DNA of 64,000 nucleotides from Nocardioides oceani (GTDB lineage: Bacteria > Actinomycetota > Actinomycetes > Propionibacteriales > Nocardioidaceae): contig NZ_JAUHJQ010000008.1 of the NCBI RefSeq assembly GCF_030412965.1, positions 124,001-188,000 of the forward strand. Direction: 5' to 3'. The notes below the pieces were generated by a model. The model worked only from the letters and a program-made list of their open reading frames with translations, did not search any database and was not told where the DNA came from. The stretch's first letter is position 1. Every line of letters begins with the position of its first letter. A program made the translations under genes and the position numbers. Shown one piece after another: positions 24,112 to 32,939 of the stretch.

Positions 24112-24405
24112 TCAGTATCCGTCCTCGGCACCGACGGGCACGGCACCCTCCCGCACGGCGGTCTCGATGCTGGCCAGCATCCGCGGGCAGCCGGCGTGGC
24201 TCTCGCGGCCCCCGGCGCGGCGGGTCAGCTCCGGGCAGTGCGCGCGCGCCTCGGTGCTCCACTGGATCGAGGTGTGGTGCTCGCTGTTCTTCTTCACCCC
24301 CACCGTCGCCAGGCAGTCGAGGCAGGCGACCTCGGTCAGCCGGGCGGAGGTGTAGAGCCGCTGGTCCTCGAGGGTGTCGGGGCTGAGCGGGACGAACGAG
24401 GCCAT
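24112..24405 (-). CDS. conserved-looking small Cys-containing protein between kshA and kshB
   Basis: This 97-residue protein starts at the ATG at 24405, one base from the kshA stop codon, and ends 41 bp before the kshB start, so it is surely in the ksh operon. It has VACLDCLATVGVKK near residue 28, a histidine pair (SEHHTSIQW) and two further cysteines (AHCPEL and AGCPRM). The Cys/His content suggests metal binding or a redox or accessory role for the Rieske oxygenase. I do not recognise the family. Confidence 0.75.
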   Translation of the reverse strand: MASFVPLSPDTLEDQRLYTSARLTEVACLDCLATVGVKKNSEHHTSIQWSTEARAHCPELTRRAGGRESHAGCPRMLASIETAVREGAVPVGAEDGY

Positions 24406-24406
24406 C

Positions 24407-25603
24407 TCAGGTGCCCGTCATGACCTGGGGCTTGCCCTCGGCCTCGGGGTTGGCGACGCCGTCGGCGCCCTCGCCGTCCTCACGGGCCTTCTTCGCGAGG
24501 TTCTCCGCGACCTCGGCCTGCCAGAACTCGTTGGCCTTGGTCGTGTCGACCTCGAACTCGAACCGGTCGACCATCTCGGGTGCGATGTCGGCGACGTCGA
24601 CGTAGAACTGCTCGTACCACCGGCGCAGCTGGTAGACCGGACCGTCCTCCTCGCACAGCAGCGGGTTCTGGACCGGGACCTTGTTCTTCCAGATGTGGAC
24701 GTCCTGCAGGAAGCCCTCGCCGAACATCGTGGCGTACTTCTTCGCGATGTACTGCGCGGTCTTCTCGTCGAGGCCCTCGGGCTTCTTGACCGCGATGCCG
24801 TACTGCAGGGTGAAGGAGTCCGGACCCGTGGGCAGGTGGCAGTTGATGAGGACGACCTCGGTGATGAAGCCCTTGTAGTCCACCTCGAGCCAGTTGATCA
24901 TGTACGACGGCCCGTAGTAGGTGGCCTCGGACTTGAGGAACATCTCGGCGTCGCCGTACCCGCCGCTGACGTCGGGGCGGCCCTTGGACGCCATGTACTG
25001 CGTGGCGCGGGTGCCCTCGAAGACGTTGCGGAAGCTGGTCGGGAACGACAGGTGCACGTAGTAGAAGTGGGCCATGTCGACGACGTTGTCGATCAGCTCG
25101 CGGCAGTTGGAGCCCTCGATCGGCACGACCTCCCAGAACCAGTCGGTCCACTCGTCGGTGCCGATGCCGGGCAGCTCCGGCGGGAGGACGTCCATGTCGG
25201 GGGCGCCGCCCTCGACGTCGTGCCAGACCAGCACCTGGCCGTTGCGGATGACGACGGGGTACTTCTGGGTGCGGGCGCGCAGCGGGACGCGGCGGGCGTA
25301 GGGGATCTGCTTGCACTTGCCGTCGCCGCCCCAGCGCCAGTCGTGGAAGGGGCAGGCGACCTCGTCACCCTTGACCGAGCCCTGGGTCAGGTCGCCGCCC
25401 ATGTGCCGGCAGTAGCCGTCGAGGACGTTGGTGCCGCCCTGGCTGTCCTGCCAGACCACGAGCTTGGTGCCGAACGCCTCGATGCCGTGCGGCTTGCCGT
25501 CGGCGAAGGCCGACTCCAGGCCGAGGCAGTGCCAGCCGCGCGCGAAGCGCTCCGGCGGCTTGCCCTGGTCCAGGTAGCGGGTGCTGGAACCGGTGTCACT
25601 CAT
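24407..25603 (-). CDS. kshA: 3-ketosteroid 9alpha-hydroxylase oxygenase KshA
   Basis: KshA is the Rieske non-haem iron oxygenase that 9alpha-hydroxylates 3-ketosteroids such as androstadienedione or steroid-CoA thioesters; with KstD this opens ring B. The 398-residue protein has Rieske ligands C65 and H67 in CRHMGG and C84 and H87 in CPFHDW, and the mononuclear iron ligands H179 and H184 with D176 in NVVDMAHFYYVH. ATG 25603 has GGAGGG six bases upstream. A KstR-like operator lies between it and fadE26. Confidence 0.95.
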   Translation of the reverse strand: MSDTGSSTRYLDQGKPPERFARGWHCLGLESAFADGKPHGIEAFGTKLVVWQDSQGGTNVLDGYCRHMGGDLTQGSVKGDEVACPFHDWRWGGDGKCKQIPYARRVPLRARTQKYPVVIRNGQVLVWHDVEGGAPDMDVLPPELPGIGTDEWTDWFWEVVPIEGSNCRELIDNVVDMAHFYYVHLSFPTSFRNVFEGTRATQYMASKGRPDVSGGYGDAEMFLKSEATYYGPSYMINWLEVDYKGFITEVVLINCHLPTGPDSFTLQYGIAVKKPEGLDEKTAQYIAKKYATMFGEGFLQDVHIWKNKVPVQNPLLCEEDGPVYQLRRWYEQFYVDVADIAPEMVDRFEFEVDTTKANEFWQAEVAENLAKKAREDGEGADGVANPEAEGKPQVMTGT

Positions 25604-25654
25604 CAGGTGCCCTCCAGTCGTCGATGGCCGAACCGCGAGCCGGTGGACCAAAAC

Positions 25655-25668
25655 GAGAACAGGTTATA
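25655..25668. promoter_or_regulatory. KstR-type operator in the kshA-fadE26 divergent promoter
   Basis: GAGAACAGGTTATA matches TnnAACnnGTTnnA at seven of eight fixed positions and is framed by AAAAC and GTTTT. TATAGT at 25665-25670 (plus) and TATAAC at 25668-25663 (minus) are candidate -10 elements for fadE26 and kshA, so a bound KstR would block both. Confidence 0.7.
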
Positions 25669-25720
25669 GTTTTCGGAGCGGTCTTTCCACCACTGGCCCC
25701 ACTCGGCAGGAGTCCGAACC

Positions 25721-26908
25721 ATGCACCTTGCCCTATCGGAGGCGGAGCTGCGGCTGCGCGAGGAGCTCCGCGAGTACTTCTCCGCCCTGGTCACCCCGGA
25801 GGTGCGCGCCGGCCTGGCCGCCTCGACGGGCGAGTTCGGCGAGGCGGGGGTCTACAAGGACGTCATCCGCCGGCTGGGCCGCGACGGCTGGCTCGGCATC
25901 GGCTGGCCCGAGGAGTACGGCGGCCAGGCCCGCTCCATGGTCGAGCAGCTGATCTTCACCGACGTCGCGGCCGACCACGGCGTACCCATCCCCTACCTGA
26001 CGCTCAACACCGTCGGGCCGACGATCATGCGCTACGGCACCCCCGAGCAGAAAGACCACTTCCTGCCGCGGATCCTCGCCGGCGACCTGCACTTCTCGAT
26101 CGGCTACTCCGAGCCGGGCTCGGGCACCGACCTGGCCTCGTTGCGCACCCGCGCCGTCCGCGAGGGCGACGAGTGGGTGATCAACGGGCAGAAGATGTGG
26201 ACCTCCCTCATCCAGTACGCCGACTGGGTCTGGCTCGCGTGCCGCACCGACCCCGACCTGCCCCGGCACAAGGGCCTCTCGATGATCCTCGTGCCCGCCG
26301 ACGCGCCCGGCTTCTCCTACACGCCGGTGCACACCGTCGCCGGGGTCGGCACGAGCGCGACGTACTACGAGGACGTCCGCGTGCCGGCCTCCAACCTGGT
26401 CGGCGAGCTCAACGGGGGCTGGGCCCTGATGACCAACCAGCTCAACCACGAGCGGGTCGCGCTGACCTCCTCGGCCCCGCTGACCCAGTCGCTGCGCCTG
26501 GTCCGCGCGTGGGCCCAGGAGACCAAGACGGCCGCCGGCGGGCGGGTCATCGACACCGAGTGGGTGCAGATCGCGCTGGGCCGGGCGCACGCCCGCATCG
26601 AGATGCTCACCCAGCTGAACTGGAAGCTCGCCTCGGACGCCGACCACGGCGTCGACCTCTCCCCAGCCGAGGCCTCGGCCACCAAGATCTACGGCTCGGA
26701 GCTGGCGACCGAGGTCTACCGGTCGCTGATGGAGGTCGTCGGGCCGAACGCCGCCCTGCCCGGCTCGGTCGAGGGCTCGGTCCTCGCCGGCCGGCTCGAG
26801 CGGATGTACCGCTCCTCGCTGGTGATGACCTTCGGCGGCGGCACCAACGAGATCCAGCGCGACATCATCGGCTACGTGGGCCTCGGGCTGCCCGCGGCGA
26901 AGAGGTAG
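25721..26908 (+). CDS. fadE26: steroid acyl-CoA dehydrogenase, FadE26 (ChsE4)-like
   Basis: This 395-residue acyl-CoA dehydrogenase resembles FadE26 (Rv3504), which pairs with FadE27 as the alpha2beta2 ChsE4-ChsE5 enzyme that oxidises steroid side-chain CoA thioesters. Landmarks are HFSIGYSEPGSGTD near residue 125, NGQKMWTSLIQYADWVW, NQLNHERVAL with E244 as candidate base, and the C-terminal FAD-binding TFGGGTNEIQRDIIG. AGGAG lies eight bases before the ATG. FadE29 (ChsE2) is a close relative, but the SLIQYAD and LNHERVAL segments favour FadE26. Nine bases separate it from its partner gene. Confidence 0.85.
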   Translation: MHLALSEAELRLREELREYFSALVTPEVRAGLAASTGEFGEAGVYKDVIRRLGRDGWLGIGWPEEYGGQARSMVEQLIFTDVAADHGVPIPYLTLNTVGPTIMRYGTPEQKDHFLPRILAGDLHFSIGYSEPGSGTDLASLRTRAVREGDEWVINGQKMWTSLIQYADWVWLACRTDPDLPRHKGLSMILVPADAPGFSYTPVHTVAGVGTSATYYEDVRVPASNLVGELNGGWALMTNQLNHERVALTSSAPLTQSLRLVRAWAQETKTAAGGRVIDTEWVQIALGRAHARIEMLTQLNWKLASDADHGVDLSPAEASATKIYGSELATEVYRSLMEVVGPNAALPGSVEGSVLAGRLERMYRSSLVMTFGGGTNEIQRDIIGYVGLGLPAAKR

Positions 26909-26917
26909 GGCACCGGC

Positions 26918-28036
26918 ATGGACTTCTCCTTCACCCCCGAGCAGGACGAGGCGGCCGAGCTGGCCGCCCGCATCCTCGCCGACCGCGCCACACCGGAGCG
27001 GATGCGCGCGGTCGAGCAGGACGGCGACCGGTTCGACCGCGACCTGTGGCGCGACCTCGGCGAGGCCGGGATGCTCGGCCTGGCCCTGCCCGAGGAGCAC
27101 GGCGGCGCCGGTCTCGCGATCCTCGAGCTGTGCCGGGTCTTGGTCGAGGTCGGCCGCAAGGTCGCGCCGGTCCCGCTCGCCTTCCACGGGCCGGCCGCGC
27201 GGCTGGTCGCCGAGCACGGCTCGCCCGAGCAGCAGGCGGCATGGCTCCCCGGAGCCGCCTCCGGGGCCTCGGTGCTCACCGCCGCGGTCGCCGAGGACCG
27301 CTCCTTCGCACCCGAGCGACCGACGACCGTGGCCAGCCGCGGCGGGGACGGGTCCGGCTGGGTGCTGACCGGCGCCAAGGCGGTCGTCCCGGCAGGGCCG
27401 TACGCCGACCTGCTGCTCGTCCCGGCCGACACCCCCGACGGGGTCGGCGTCTTCCTCGTCCGGCCCGACGACGCGGGGGTCACGCTGACCCCGCAGGCGT
27501 TCACCGACGGCGACCGGGTCGCCCGGCTCGAGCTCGCCGGCGCCGCGCTCCCCGCGGACCGGCTGCTCGGGTCCGCCGACGGCACGGTCGACCGGCGGCT
27601 GCGCCAGCTGCTCGTGCTCGCCGCGGCGGCCGAGCAGCTGGGCGTCACGGAGGGCGCGCTGGCGCTCACGGCGACGTACGCGAAGACGCGGGAGCAGTTC
27701 GGTCGGCCGATCGGCACCTTCCAGGCGGTCTCCCAGCGGCTCGCGGACGGCTACATCGACGTCCTCGGCCAGCGGCTGACCCTCTGGCAGGCGGCGTGGC
27801 GGCTCTCCGAGGGGCTGCCCGCCGACAGCGAGGTCGCGATCGCGAAGCTGTGGGCGGCCGACGCCGGACACCGGCTCGCGCACACGACGGTCCACGTCCA
27901 CGGCGGGGTCGGCATCGACCTCGACGGGGAGGCGCACCGCTACTTCACGACCGCGAAGCGCTTCGAGTTCCTGCACGGCGGCGCGACCGAGCAGGCGCTG
28001 CTCATCGGCCGCCACCTGGCCGCCGAGCCCGCCTGA
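26918..28036 (+). CDS. fadE27: acyl-CoA dehydrogenase partner subunit, FadE27 (ChsE5)-like
   Basis: The 372-residue protein is the second half of a heteromeric steroid acyl-CoA dehydrogenase. It has MDFSFTPEQDEAAELA at the N-terminus, the FAD/CoA segment YAKTREQFGRPIGTFQAVSQ near residue 250, and HVHGGVGIDLDGEAHRYF near 325, but the first domains are degenerate (no Y-S/T-E-P-x-A-G-S motif). That is usual for FadE27, FadE28 and FadE34-type subunits. Its length equals FadE27 of M. tuberculosis within one residue. It is co-transcribed with fadE26. Confidence 0.82.
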   Translation: MDFSFTPEQDEAAELAARILADRATPERMRAVEQDGDRFDRDLWRDLGEAGMLGLALPEEHGGAGLAILELCRVLVEVGRKVAPVPLAFHGPAARLVAEHGSPEQQAAWLPGAASGASVLTAAVAEDRSFAPERPTTVASRGGDGSGWVLTGAKAVVPAGPYADLLLVPADTPDGVGVFLVRPDDAGVTLTPQAFTDGDRVARLELAGAALPADRLLGSADGTVDRRLRQLLVLAAAAEQLGVTEGALALTATYAKTREQFGRPIGTFQAVSQRLADGYIDVLGQRLTLWQAAWRLSEGLPADSEVAIAKLWAADAGHRLAHTTVHVHGGVGIDLDGEAHRYFTTAKRFEFLHGGATEQALLIGRHLAAEPA

Positions 28037-28110
28037 CCCAGCGGCACCACCCGCGTCGTCCGATCGGTCAGACCCGGCCGGATCGGCGGCGCGCCTGCTT
28101 GACGTCCGCC

Positions 28111-28116
28111 TAGCCT
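28111..28116 (+). promoter_or_regulatory. candidate -10 of a leaderless promoter
   Basis: TAGCCT is followed by seven bases and the ATG at 28124; no ribosome-binding site is present. Confidence 0.4.
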
Positions 28117-28123
28117 CGGCGGC

Positions 28124-29218
28124 ATGTCCCCCCGGCTGCCGCTGCTGCCTGCCCTCGTGGTGGCGCTCCTGCTCGCGCTCCTGCCCGCCGCGCCGGCCGG
28201 CTCCTCCCCTGCTGGCCCGGCCGCCGCGCCGGCGGCCGGCGACAACCCGCTCGCGGGCGGGACCTGGGGCGTCTACCGGGGCGGCGCGGAGATGGCGTGG
28301 GCACCGTACGAGCGCGCGACCGGCCGCAAGCGCGAGCTGCTCGGCCGGATCGCGAACGCTCCCAAGGCGAAGTGGTTCGGCGACTGGATCCCCGACCGCG
28401 ACATCGGCGCGCGCGTGCGCGAGTACGTCGCGAACGCCCAGGGCGGGGACCGGGACGCGCTGGTGCAGCTGACGGTCTTCCGGATGGTCCCGTGGGAGCA
28501 CGAGGCGTGCACGCGCCTGCCCACGAAGACCGAGAAGGCGTCGTACAAGCAGTGGATCCGGGGGTTCGCGGAGGGCCTGGGCGACACCCGCGCCGCGGTC
28601 GTCCTGCAGCCCGACGGCCCGTTCGCGCTGTGCGCACCGCGCGGGTCGACGCAGCTCTCCCGGCTGGTGGGGTACGCCGCCCGCACCCTCGCCGCGCTCC
28701 CCCGCACCGCGGTCTACATCGAGGTCGGCTCGGCGGGCTGGAACCACCTGGACCCGCAGCTGGCGGTGACCCAGCTGGTCCGCGCCGGCGTCCGCCGCGT
28801 CCGGGGGTTCCACCTGAACACGACCCACTACGAGACGACCGCCCGGCAGGTCCGGTTCGGCGCCCAGGTCGTCGAGGCGCTGGCGGCCCGTGGCATCACC
28901 GGCAAGCACTTCACCGTCGACACCGCGCAGAACGGCCGCGGCTTCACCTGGGAGTACAACCGGACGCACCACGGTGGCCGGTTCGACAACGCACCGACCT
29001 GCCGGACCAGGCAGCAGCGGCACTGCGTCACGCTCGGGATCCCGCCGACCTGGCGGGTCGCCGACGAGCGCTGGGGCCTGCCCGACGACGTACGCCGCCT
29101 GGCGGCCGAGCACGTCGACGGCTACCTCTGGTCGGGCCGGCCGTGGCTGCACCGCCAGGCGAAGCCGTTCGACCTGCAGCGGGCGCTCGCGGTCACCCGC
29201 ACCACGCCGTACCGCTGA
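28124..29218 (+). CDS. secreted glycoside hydrolase family 6-like protein
   Basis: A 364-residue protein with a signal peptide (LPLLPALVVALLLALLPAAPAG) and a GH6 cellulase-like fold. Recognisable blocks are VVLQPDGPFAL (the family usually has EPD), YIEVGSAGWNH (usually YxDAGHAGW), RGFHLNTTHYETT, FTVDTAQNGRGF and a C-terminal YLWSGRPW. The usual P-x-R-D-C block that holds the catalytic acid reads VPWEHEACT, so the aspartate is absent or shifted. It may act on another beta-glucan or be an inactive binder. It has no evident link with the steroid genes around it and looks like an inserted single gene. Confidence 0.75.
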   Translation: MSPRLPLLPALVVALLLALLPAAPAGSSPAGPAAAPAAGDNPLAGGTWGVYRGGAEMAWAPYERATGRKRELLGRIANAPKAKWFGDWIPDRDIGARVREYVANAQGGDRDALVQLTVFRMVPWEHEACTRLPTKTEKASYKQWIRGFAEGLGDTRAAVVLQPDGPFALCAPRGSTQLSRLVGYAARTLAALPRTAVYIEVGSAGWNHLDPQLAVTQLVRAGVRRVRGFHLNTTHYETTARQVRFGAQVVEALAARGITGKHFTVDTAQNGRGFTWEYNRTHHGGRFDNAPTCRTRQQRHCVTLGIPPTWRVADERWGLPDDVRRLAAEHVDGYLWSGRPWLHRQAKPFDLQRALAVTRTTPYR

Positions 29219-29233
29219 GCCCGCCCGCGGCGC

Positions 29234-30340
29234 CTAGACGCTGAAGCCGTCGAGCCGCTTGACCGTCTCGTCGAACTCGGCGACCAGGTCGGCCATGACG
29301 TCGGCGACCGGGCGCACCTCGTTCATCCGGCCGACGATCTGGCCGACCGGCATCGAGATGACGTCGGGGTCGTTCGAGGCGACGATCCGGTTGTGCGCCT
29401 CGGCGACCAGGAGGTTCTGCAGCGGCATCGGCAGCGGCTGTGGGGCGCCCTCCTCGGCCCAGGCCTCGGTCCACCTCGTCTTCAGCAACCGGGCCGGCTT
29501 GCCGGTGTAGACCCGGGTGCGCACGGTGTCGGAGGAGGTGGCGCGCGTGAAGGCGGTCTCCCAGGCGGAGTGGTTGGCCGAGAGGTTGCGGTACTCCTCG
29601 GTGCCGAGCCAGATCGAGCCGGTCCAGACGCCCTGGGCGCCCAGCGCCAGCGACGCCGCGACCTGGCGGCCCGAGCCGATGCCCCCGGCGCCGAGGACCG
29701 GCACGTCGGGGCCGACCGCGTCGACGATGTCGGGGGTCAGCACCATGCTGGCGACCTCCCCGGTGTGGCCGCCGGCCTCGAAGCCCTGCGCGACGATGAT
29801 GTCGACGCCGTTCTGCACGTGGCTGAGCGCGTGCTTGGCGGCACCGGCGAGCGCGGCGACCTTCACGCCGTGCTCGTGGCACTTGTCGATGACGTCCTTC
29901 GGCGGGGAGCCCAGCGCGTTGGCGATGAGCACCGGGCGGTGCTGCAGGGCGACGTCGAGGTGGCTGCGGGCCACCGAGTGCAGCCAGCCGAGGACGCCGT
30001 CGCGACCCTCGCCCTCGGGCAGCGGCGGGATGCCCAGCTTCAAGAGCGTCTGGTCGACGAACTGCTTGTGCTCGTCGGGAATCATCGAGGAGACGTCGAG
30101 CCCCTTGACCTCCTCCGGCACCTTCATCGGCATGACGATGTCGACGCCGTACGGCTTGCCGTCCGTGTTGTCGTCGAGCCAGCTCAGCGTCTGCTCGAGC
30201 TCCTCGGTGTCGTTGAACCGGACGCAGCCGAGCACGCCCAGCCCGCCGGCGCGCGACACGGCGGCCGCGACGTGCTCGGAGGGGGTGAAGGCGAAGATCG
30301 GGTAGTCGATGCCGAAGGCGTCGCAGAGGGGGGTACGCAT
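29234..30340 (-). CDS. nitronate monooxygenase-family FMN enzyme
   Basis: A 368-residue TIM-barrel flavoprotein of the nitronate monooxygenase / 2-nitropropane dioxygenase family, similar in plan to Rv1533. Typical segments are PIFAFTPSEHVAAAVSRAG, AQGFEAGGHTGE near residue 188 with the conserved histidine of the active site, GAGGIGSGRQVAASLALGAQGVWTGS and a C-terminal helical tail. The ATG at 30340 lies eight bases downstream of the fadD19 stop, so the two are co-transcribed. The role may be flavin-dependent oxidation or reduction of a sterol-derived CoA thioester; ipdC farther on is a distinct member. Confidence 0.85.
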   Translation of the reverse strand: MRTPLCDAFGIDYPIFAFTPSEHVAAAVSRAGGLGVLGCVRFNDTEELEQTLSWLDDNTDGKPYGVDIVMPMKVPEEVKGLDVSSMIPDEHKQFVDQTLLKLGIPPLPEGEGRDGVLGWLHSVARSHLDVALQHRPVLIANALGSPPKDVIDKCHEHGVKVAALAGAAKHALSHVQNGVDIIVAQGFEAGGHTGEVASMVLTPDIVDAVGPDVPVLGAGGIGSGRQVAASLALGAQGVWTGSIWLGTEEYRNLSANHSAWETAFTRATSSDTVRTRVYTGKPARLLKTRWTEAWAEEGAPQPLPMPLQNLLVAEAHNRIVASNDPDVISMPVGQIVGRMNEVRPVADVMADLVAEFDETVKRLDGFSV

Positions 30341-30347
30341 CAGGTGC

Positions 30348-32003
30348 TCAGGCTCCCGTGGGTGCGGTGGCGGACGGTGTAGCGGAGGGTGCGCCCGAGG
30401 TGGCCAGCGCCATCTCCTTGGCCTTGGGGTACTGCGCCTTGCCGGTGGCGTTGCGCGGCACCCGGTCCACGATCGTGAGCGCCCGCGGCAGCTTGTAGCC
30501 CGACAGGTGGGCGCGCAGGAAGGTGCGCAGCTCCTCGAGGTCGAGGGTGTGCCCCTCGCGCAGCTCGGCGACCGCGGCCACGGCCTGGCCGTAGCGCTCG
30601 TCGGGGACGCCGACCACGAGCACGTCGTACACCGCCGGGTGCCCCTTGATCGCCATCTCCACCTCCTCGGGGTAGACCTTCTCCCCGCCGGTGTTGACGC
30701 AGTTCGAGCCGCGGCCGAGCAGCGTGACCTTGCCGCCCTCCTCGATCCGGGCGTTGTCGCCGGGCACCGAGTAGCGCTCGCCGTCGATCGTCAGGAACGT
30801 CGCGGCGGACTTGACCTCGTCCTTGTAGTAGCCGACCGGCACGTGGCCGCCGCGGCCGAGCCGCCCGATCCGGCCGACGTCCTTGGTGACGTCGAGGACG
30901 CGGTTGTCCTCGTCGATGACCACGCTGGCCGGGCCGAGCGCGACGACCGGGCCGTCGGGGCTGATGTTGCCCTTCTCCTGCATGCCCATGCCCTGGAAGC
31001 CGGTCTCGGAGGCGCCGATGGAGTCGGTGAAGACGGCGTTGGGGAACGCGTCCATCCACCGCTTCTTCACCGGCGGGCTGAAGATCGCGGCGCTGCTGGA
31101 GATCGCGAAGAGGCTCGAGCCGTCGAAGCCGCCCTCCTCGTAGGCCTCGATGAGCGGACGGGCCATCGCGTCGCCGGTCATGAAGATCAGCTGGACCTTG
31201 TCGCGGTCGATGATCTCCCAGGTCCGGACCGGGTCGAACTTCGGCTCCAGGATCGTCAGGTGGCCCGCGAACAGGTGCATGAGCAGGCCCGCCTGCGCGC
31301 CGCCGTGCATGAGCGGGCTGAGCGGGAAGGTGACCATCCGCGGGTCGTTGGCCTGCTTGGACTGGTCGTACTCGTCGAGCCGGTCGCCGGTGTAGAAGTC
31401 GATGCCGCCGCCGAGCACCCGCCAGAAGTCCTCGTGGCGCCACATGACGCCCTTGGGGAAGCCGGTCGTGCCGCCGGTGTAGATGATGTGCAGGTCCTCG
31501 CCGCTGCGCTCGCCGAAGTCGCGCTCGGCGGACTGGCCCGCCAGCGCGTCCTCCCACAGGACGCCGCCGTACGACGACACGTCGCTGGTGTCGTCGGGTT
31601 CGATGGCGTCCGGCATCACCACGGCCACCCGCAGCTTGTCGTGCTGGGGGAAGCACGCGGCCACCAGGTCGGCGTACGGACGCTCGTGGATCAGCGCGAC
31701 GACGTCGGCGTTGTCGAAGAGGTAGTTGAGCTCGCCCTCGACGTACCGGTAGTTCACGTTGATGTTGACCGCGCGGATCTTCACGACCGCGAGGACCGCC
31801 ACGACGTGCTCCACGCTGTTCTTGGCGTAGATGCCGACGTGGTCGCCGGGGCCCACCCCCTGCGACTGGAGGTAGTGCGCCAGCTTGTTCGACTCGGCCT
31901 CGAGGTCGGCGTACGTGGCGACCCGATCACCCACCTTGACGGCCGGGTTGTCGGGCGCGGCGTCGACCGCGTGCTCGAAGAGGTCAGCGATGTTGTGAGC
32001 CAC
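30348..32003 (-). CDS. fadD19: steroid-CoA ligase FadD19
   Basis: FadD19 activates sterol C26/C27 carboxylates as CoA thioesters and in Rhodococcus is needed for C-24-branched sterol side chains. The 551-residue adenylate-forming enzyme has the P-loop YTGGTTGFPKGVMWRHED, TGDAMARPL, DSIGASETGFQG and the C-terminal hinge and lysine region VNTGGEKVYPEEVE and GKAQYPKAKE. It matches Rv3515c in length and motif spelling. The start is GTG at 32003, and TAGTCT seven bases upstream implies a leaderless mRNA. It diverges from echA19, exactly as Rv3515c and Rv3516 do. Confidence 0.93.
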   Translation of the reverse strand: MAHNIADLFEHAVDAAPDNPAVKVGDRVATYADLEAESNKLAHYLQSQGVGPGDHVGIYAKNSVEHVVAVLAVVKIRAVNINVNYRYVEGELNYLFDNADVVALIHERPYADLVAACFPQHDKLRVAVVMPDAIEPDDTSDVSSYGGVLWEDALAGQSAERDFGERSGEDLHIIYTGGTTGFPKGVMWRHEDFWRVLGGGIDFYTGDRLDEYDQSKQANDPRMVTFPLSPLMHGGAQAGLLMHLFAGHLTILEPKFDPVRTWEIIDRDKVQLIFMTGDAMARPLIEAYEEGGFDGSSLFAISSSAAIFSPPVKKRWMDAFPNAVFTDSIGASETGFQGMGMQEKGNISPDGPVVALGPASVVIDEDNRVLDVTKDVGRIGRLGRGGHVPVGYYKDEVKSAATFLTIDGERYSVPGDNARIEEGGKVTLLGRGSNCVNTGGEKVYPEEVEMAIKGHPAVYDVLVVGVPDERYGQAVAAVAELREGHTLDLEELRTFLRAHLSGYKLPRALTIVDRVPRNATGKAQYPKAKEMALATSGAPSATPSATAPTGA

Positions 32004-32010
32004 GCCGGGG

Positions 32011-32016
32011 AGACTA
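32011..32016 (-). promoter_or_regulatory. candidate -10 of leaderless fadD19 promoter
   Basis: On the minus strand TAGTCT is followed by seven bases and the fadD19 GTG. It overlaps the KstR-type operator. Confidence 0.5.
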
Positions 32017-32028
32017 GAACACGTTCTC
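32015..32028. promoter_or_regulatory. KstR-type operator between fadD19 and echA19
   Basis: TAGAACACGTTCTC matches TnnAACnnGTTnnA at seven of eight fixed positions, in a 46-bp divergent gap. It overlaps the fadD19 -10 and lies just upstream of the echA19 -10. Confidence 0.75.
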
Positions 32029-32037
32029 GTTCTTGGC

Positions 32038-32043
32038 TAGCAT
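32038..32043 (+). promoter_or_regulatory. candidate -10 of leaderless echA19 promoter
   Basis: TAGCAT is followed by six bases and the ATG at 32050, with no ribosome-binding site. Confidence 0.5.
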
Positions 32044-32049
32044 CCCGCC

Positions 32050-32880
32050 ATGACCAGCACGGACGCCGCCCAGACCCCCTCTGCGACCTCTTCGGAGGAG
32101 CCGCACTGCCTCGTCGAGCAGGACGGCCACAAGCTGGTCGTGACCATGAACCGGCCGGCCTCCCGGAACGCCCTCTCCGGCGAGATGCTCGCGATCATGG
32201 AGCAGGCCTGGGACCGGGTGAACTCCGACCCGGAGATCCGGGTGTGCATCCTGACCGGGGCCGGCGGCTACTTCTGCGCGGGCGCCGACCTGAAGTCGAT
32301 GTCCAAGCGGCCGCCGTCGGAGAGCTTCGAGTCCGGGGAGTACGACCCGACGGTCATTAAGGGGCTCCTGAAGGGCTTCCGGCTCACCAAGCCGCTCATC
32401 GCCGCCGTGGAGGGACCCGCGATCGCCGGTGGCACCGAGATCCTCCAGGGCACCGACATCCGGGTGGCCGGGGAGTCCGCGAAGTTCGGCATCTCCGAGG
32501 CGCGCTGGAGCCTCTACCCGATGGGCGGCTCCGCGGTGCGGCTCGTGCGGCAGATCCCCTACACCGTGGCCGCCGACCTGCTCCTCACCGGCCGCCACAT
32601 CAAGGCGCCCGAGGCCAAGGAGATCGGGCTGGTCGGGCACGTCGTCCCCGACGGCCAGGCGCTCGCCAAGGCCCACGAGATCGCCGACATGATCGCCGCC
32701 AACGGGCCGCTCGCCGTCCAGGCCATCCTCCGCACGATGCGCGAGTCCGAGGGCAAGCACGAGGACGAGGCCTGGAAGGACGACGCCCGGGTCGGCGCCG
32801 CCGTCTTCGCCTCGAACGACGCCAAGGAGGGGCCGCGCGCGTTCGCCGAGAAGCGCGCCCCGCGGTTCACGGCGTCCTGA
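32050..32880 (+). CDS. echA19: steroid enoyl-CoA hydratase EchA19
   Basis: This 276-residue crotonase-fold enzyme probably hydrates the side-chain enoyl-CoA made by FadE26/FadE27. Oxyanion-hole segments are [15 protein letters not shown] near residue 72 and [18 protein letters not shown] near 126; the glutamate in GGTE and the EARW segment are where crotonase catalytic acids sit. The divergent arrangement with fadD19 and the shared operator match Rv3516 in M. tuberculosis. The first 15 residues are a low-complexity Thr/Ser extension. Confidence 0.9.
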   Translation: MTSTDAAQTPSATSSEEPHCLVEQDGHKLVVTMNRPASRNALSGEMLAIMEQAWDRVNSDPEIRVCILTGAGGYFCAGADLKSMSKRPPSESFESGEYDPTVIKGLLKGFRLTKPLIAAVEGPAIAGGTEILQGTDIRVAGESAKFGISEARWSLYPMGGSAVRLVRQIPYTVAADLLLTGRHIKAPEAKEIGLVGHVVPDGQALAKAHEIADMIAANGPLAVQAILRTMRESEGKHEDEAWKDDARVGAAVFASNDAKEGPRAFAEKRAPRFTAS

Positions 32881-32939
32881 GCCCCGGCGCGTCCCGAGCC
32901 CCCTTTCCCCCGACCCGCCCGACGGCGCACACTGGCACG

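Noticed and set aside
25721..28036. Assignment of this pair as FadE29/FadE28
   Set aside because: Family resemblance exists, but the SLIQYAD and NQLNHERVAL segments and the 372-residue partner fit FadE26/FadE27 better.
25733..29152. 1139-codon minus-strand frame
   Set aside because: It is antisense to fadE26, fadE27 and the GH6-like gene and encodes low-complexity Gly/Arg/Val-rich sequence.
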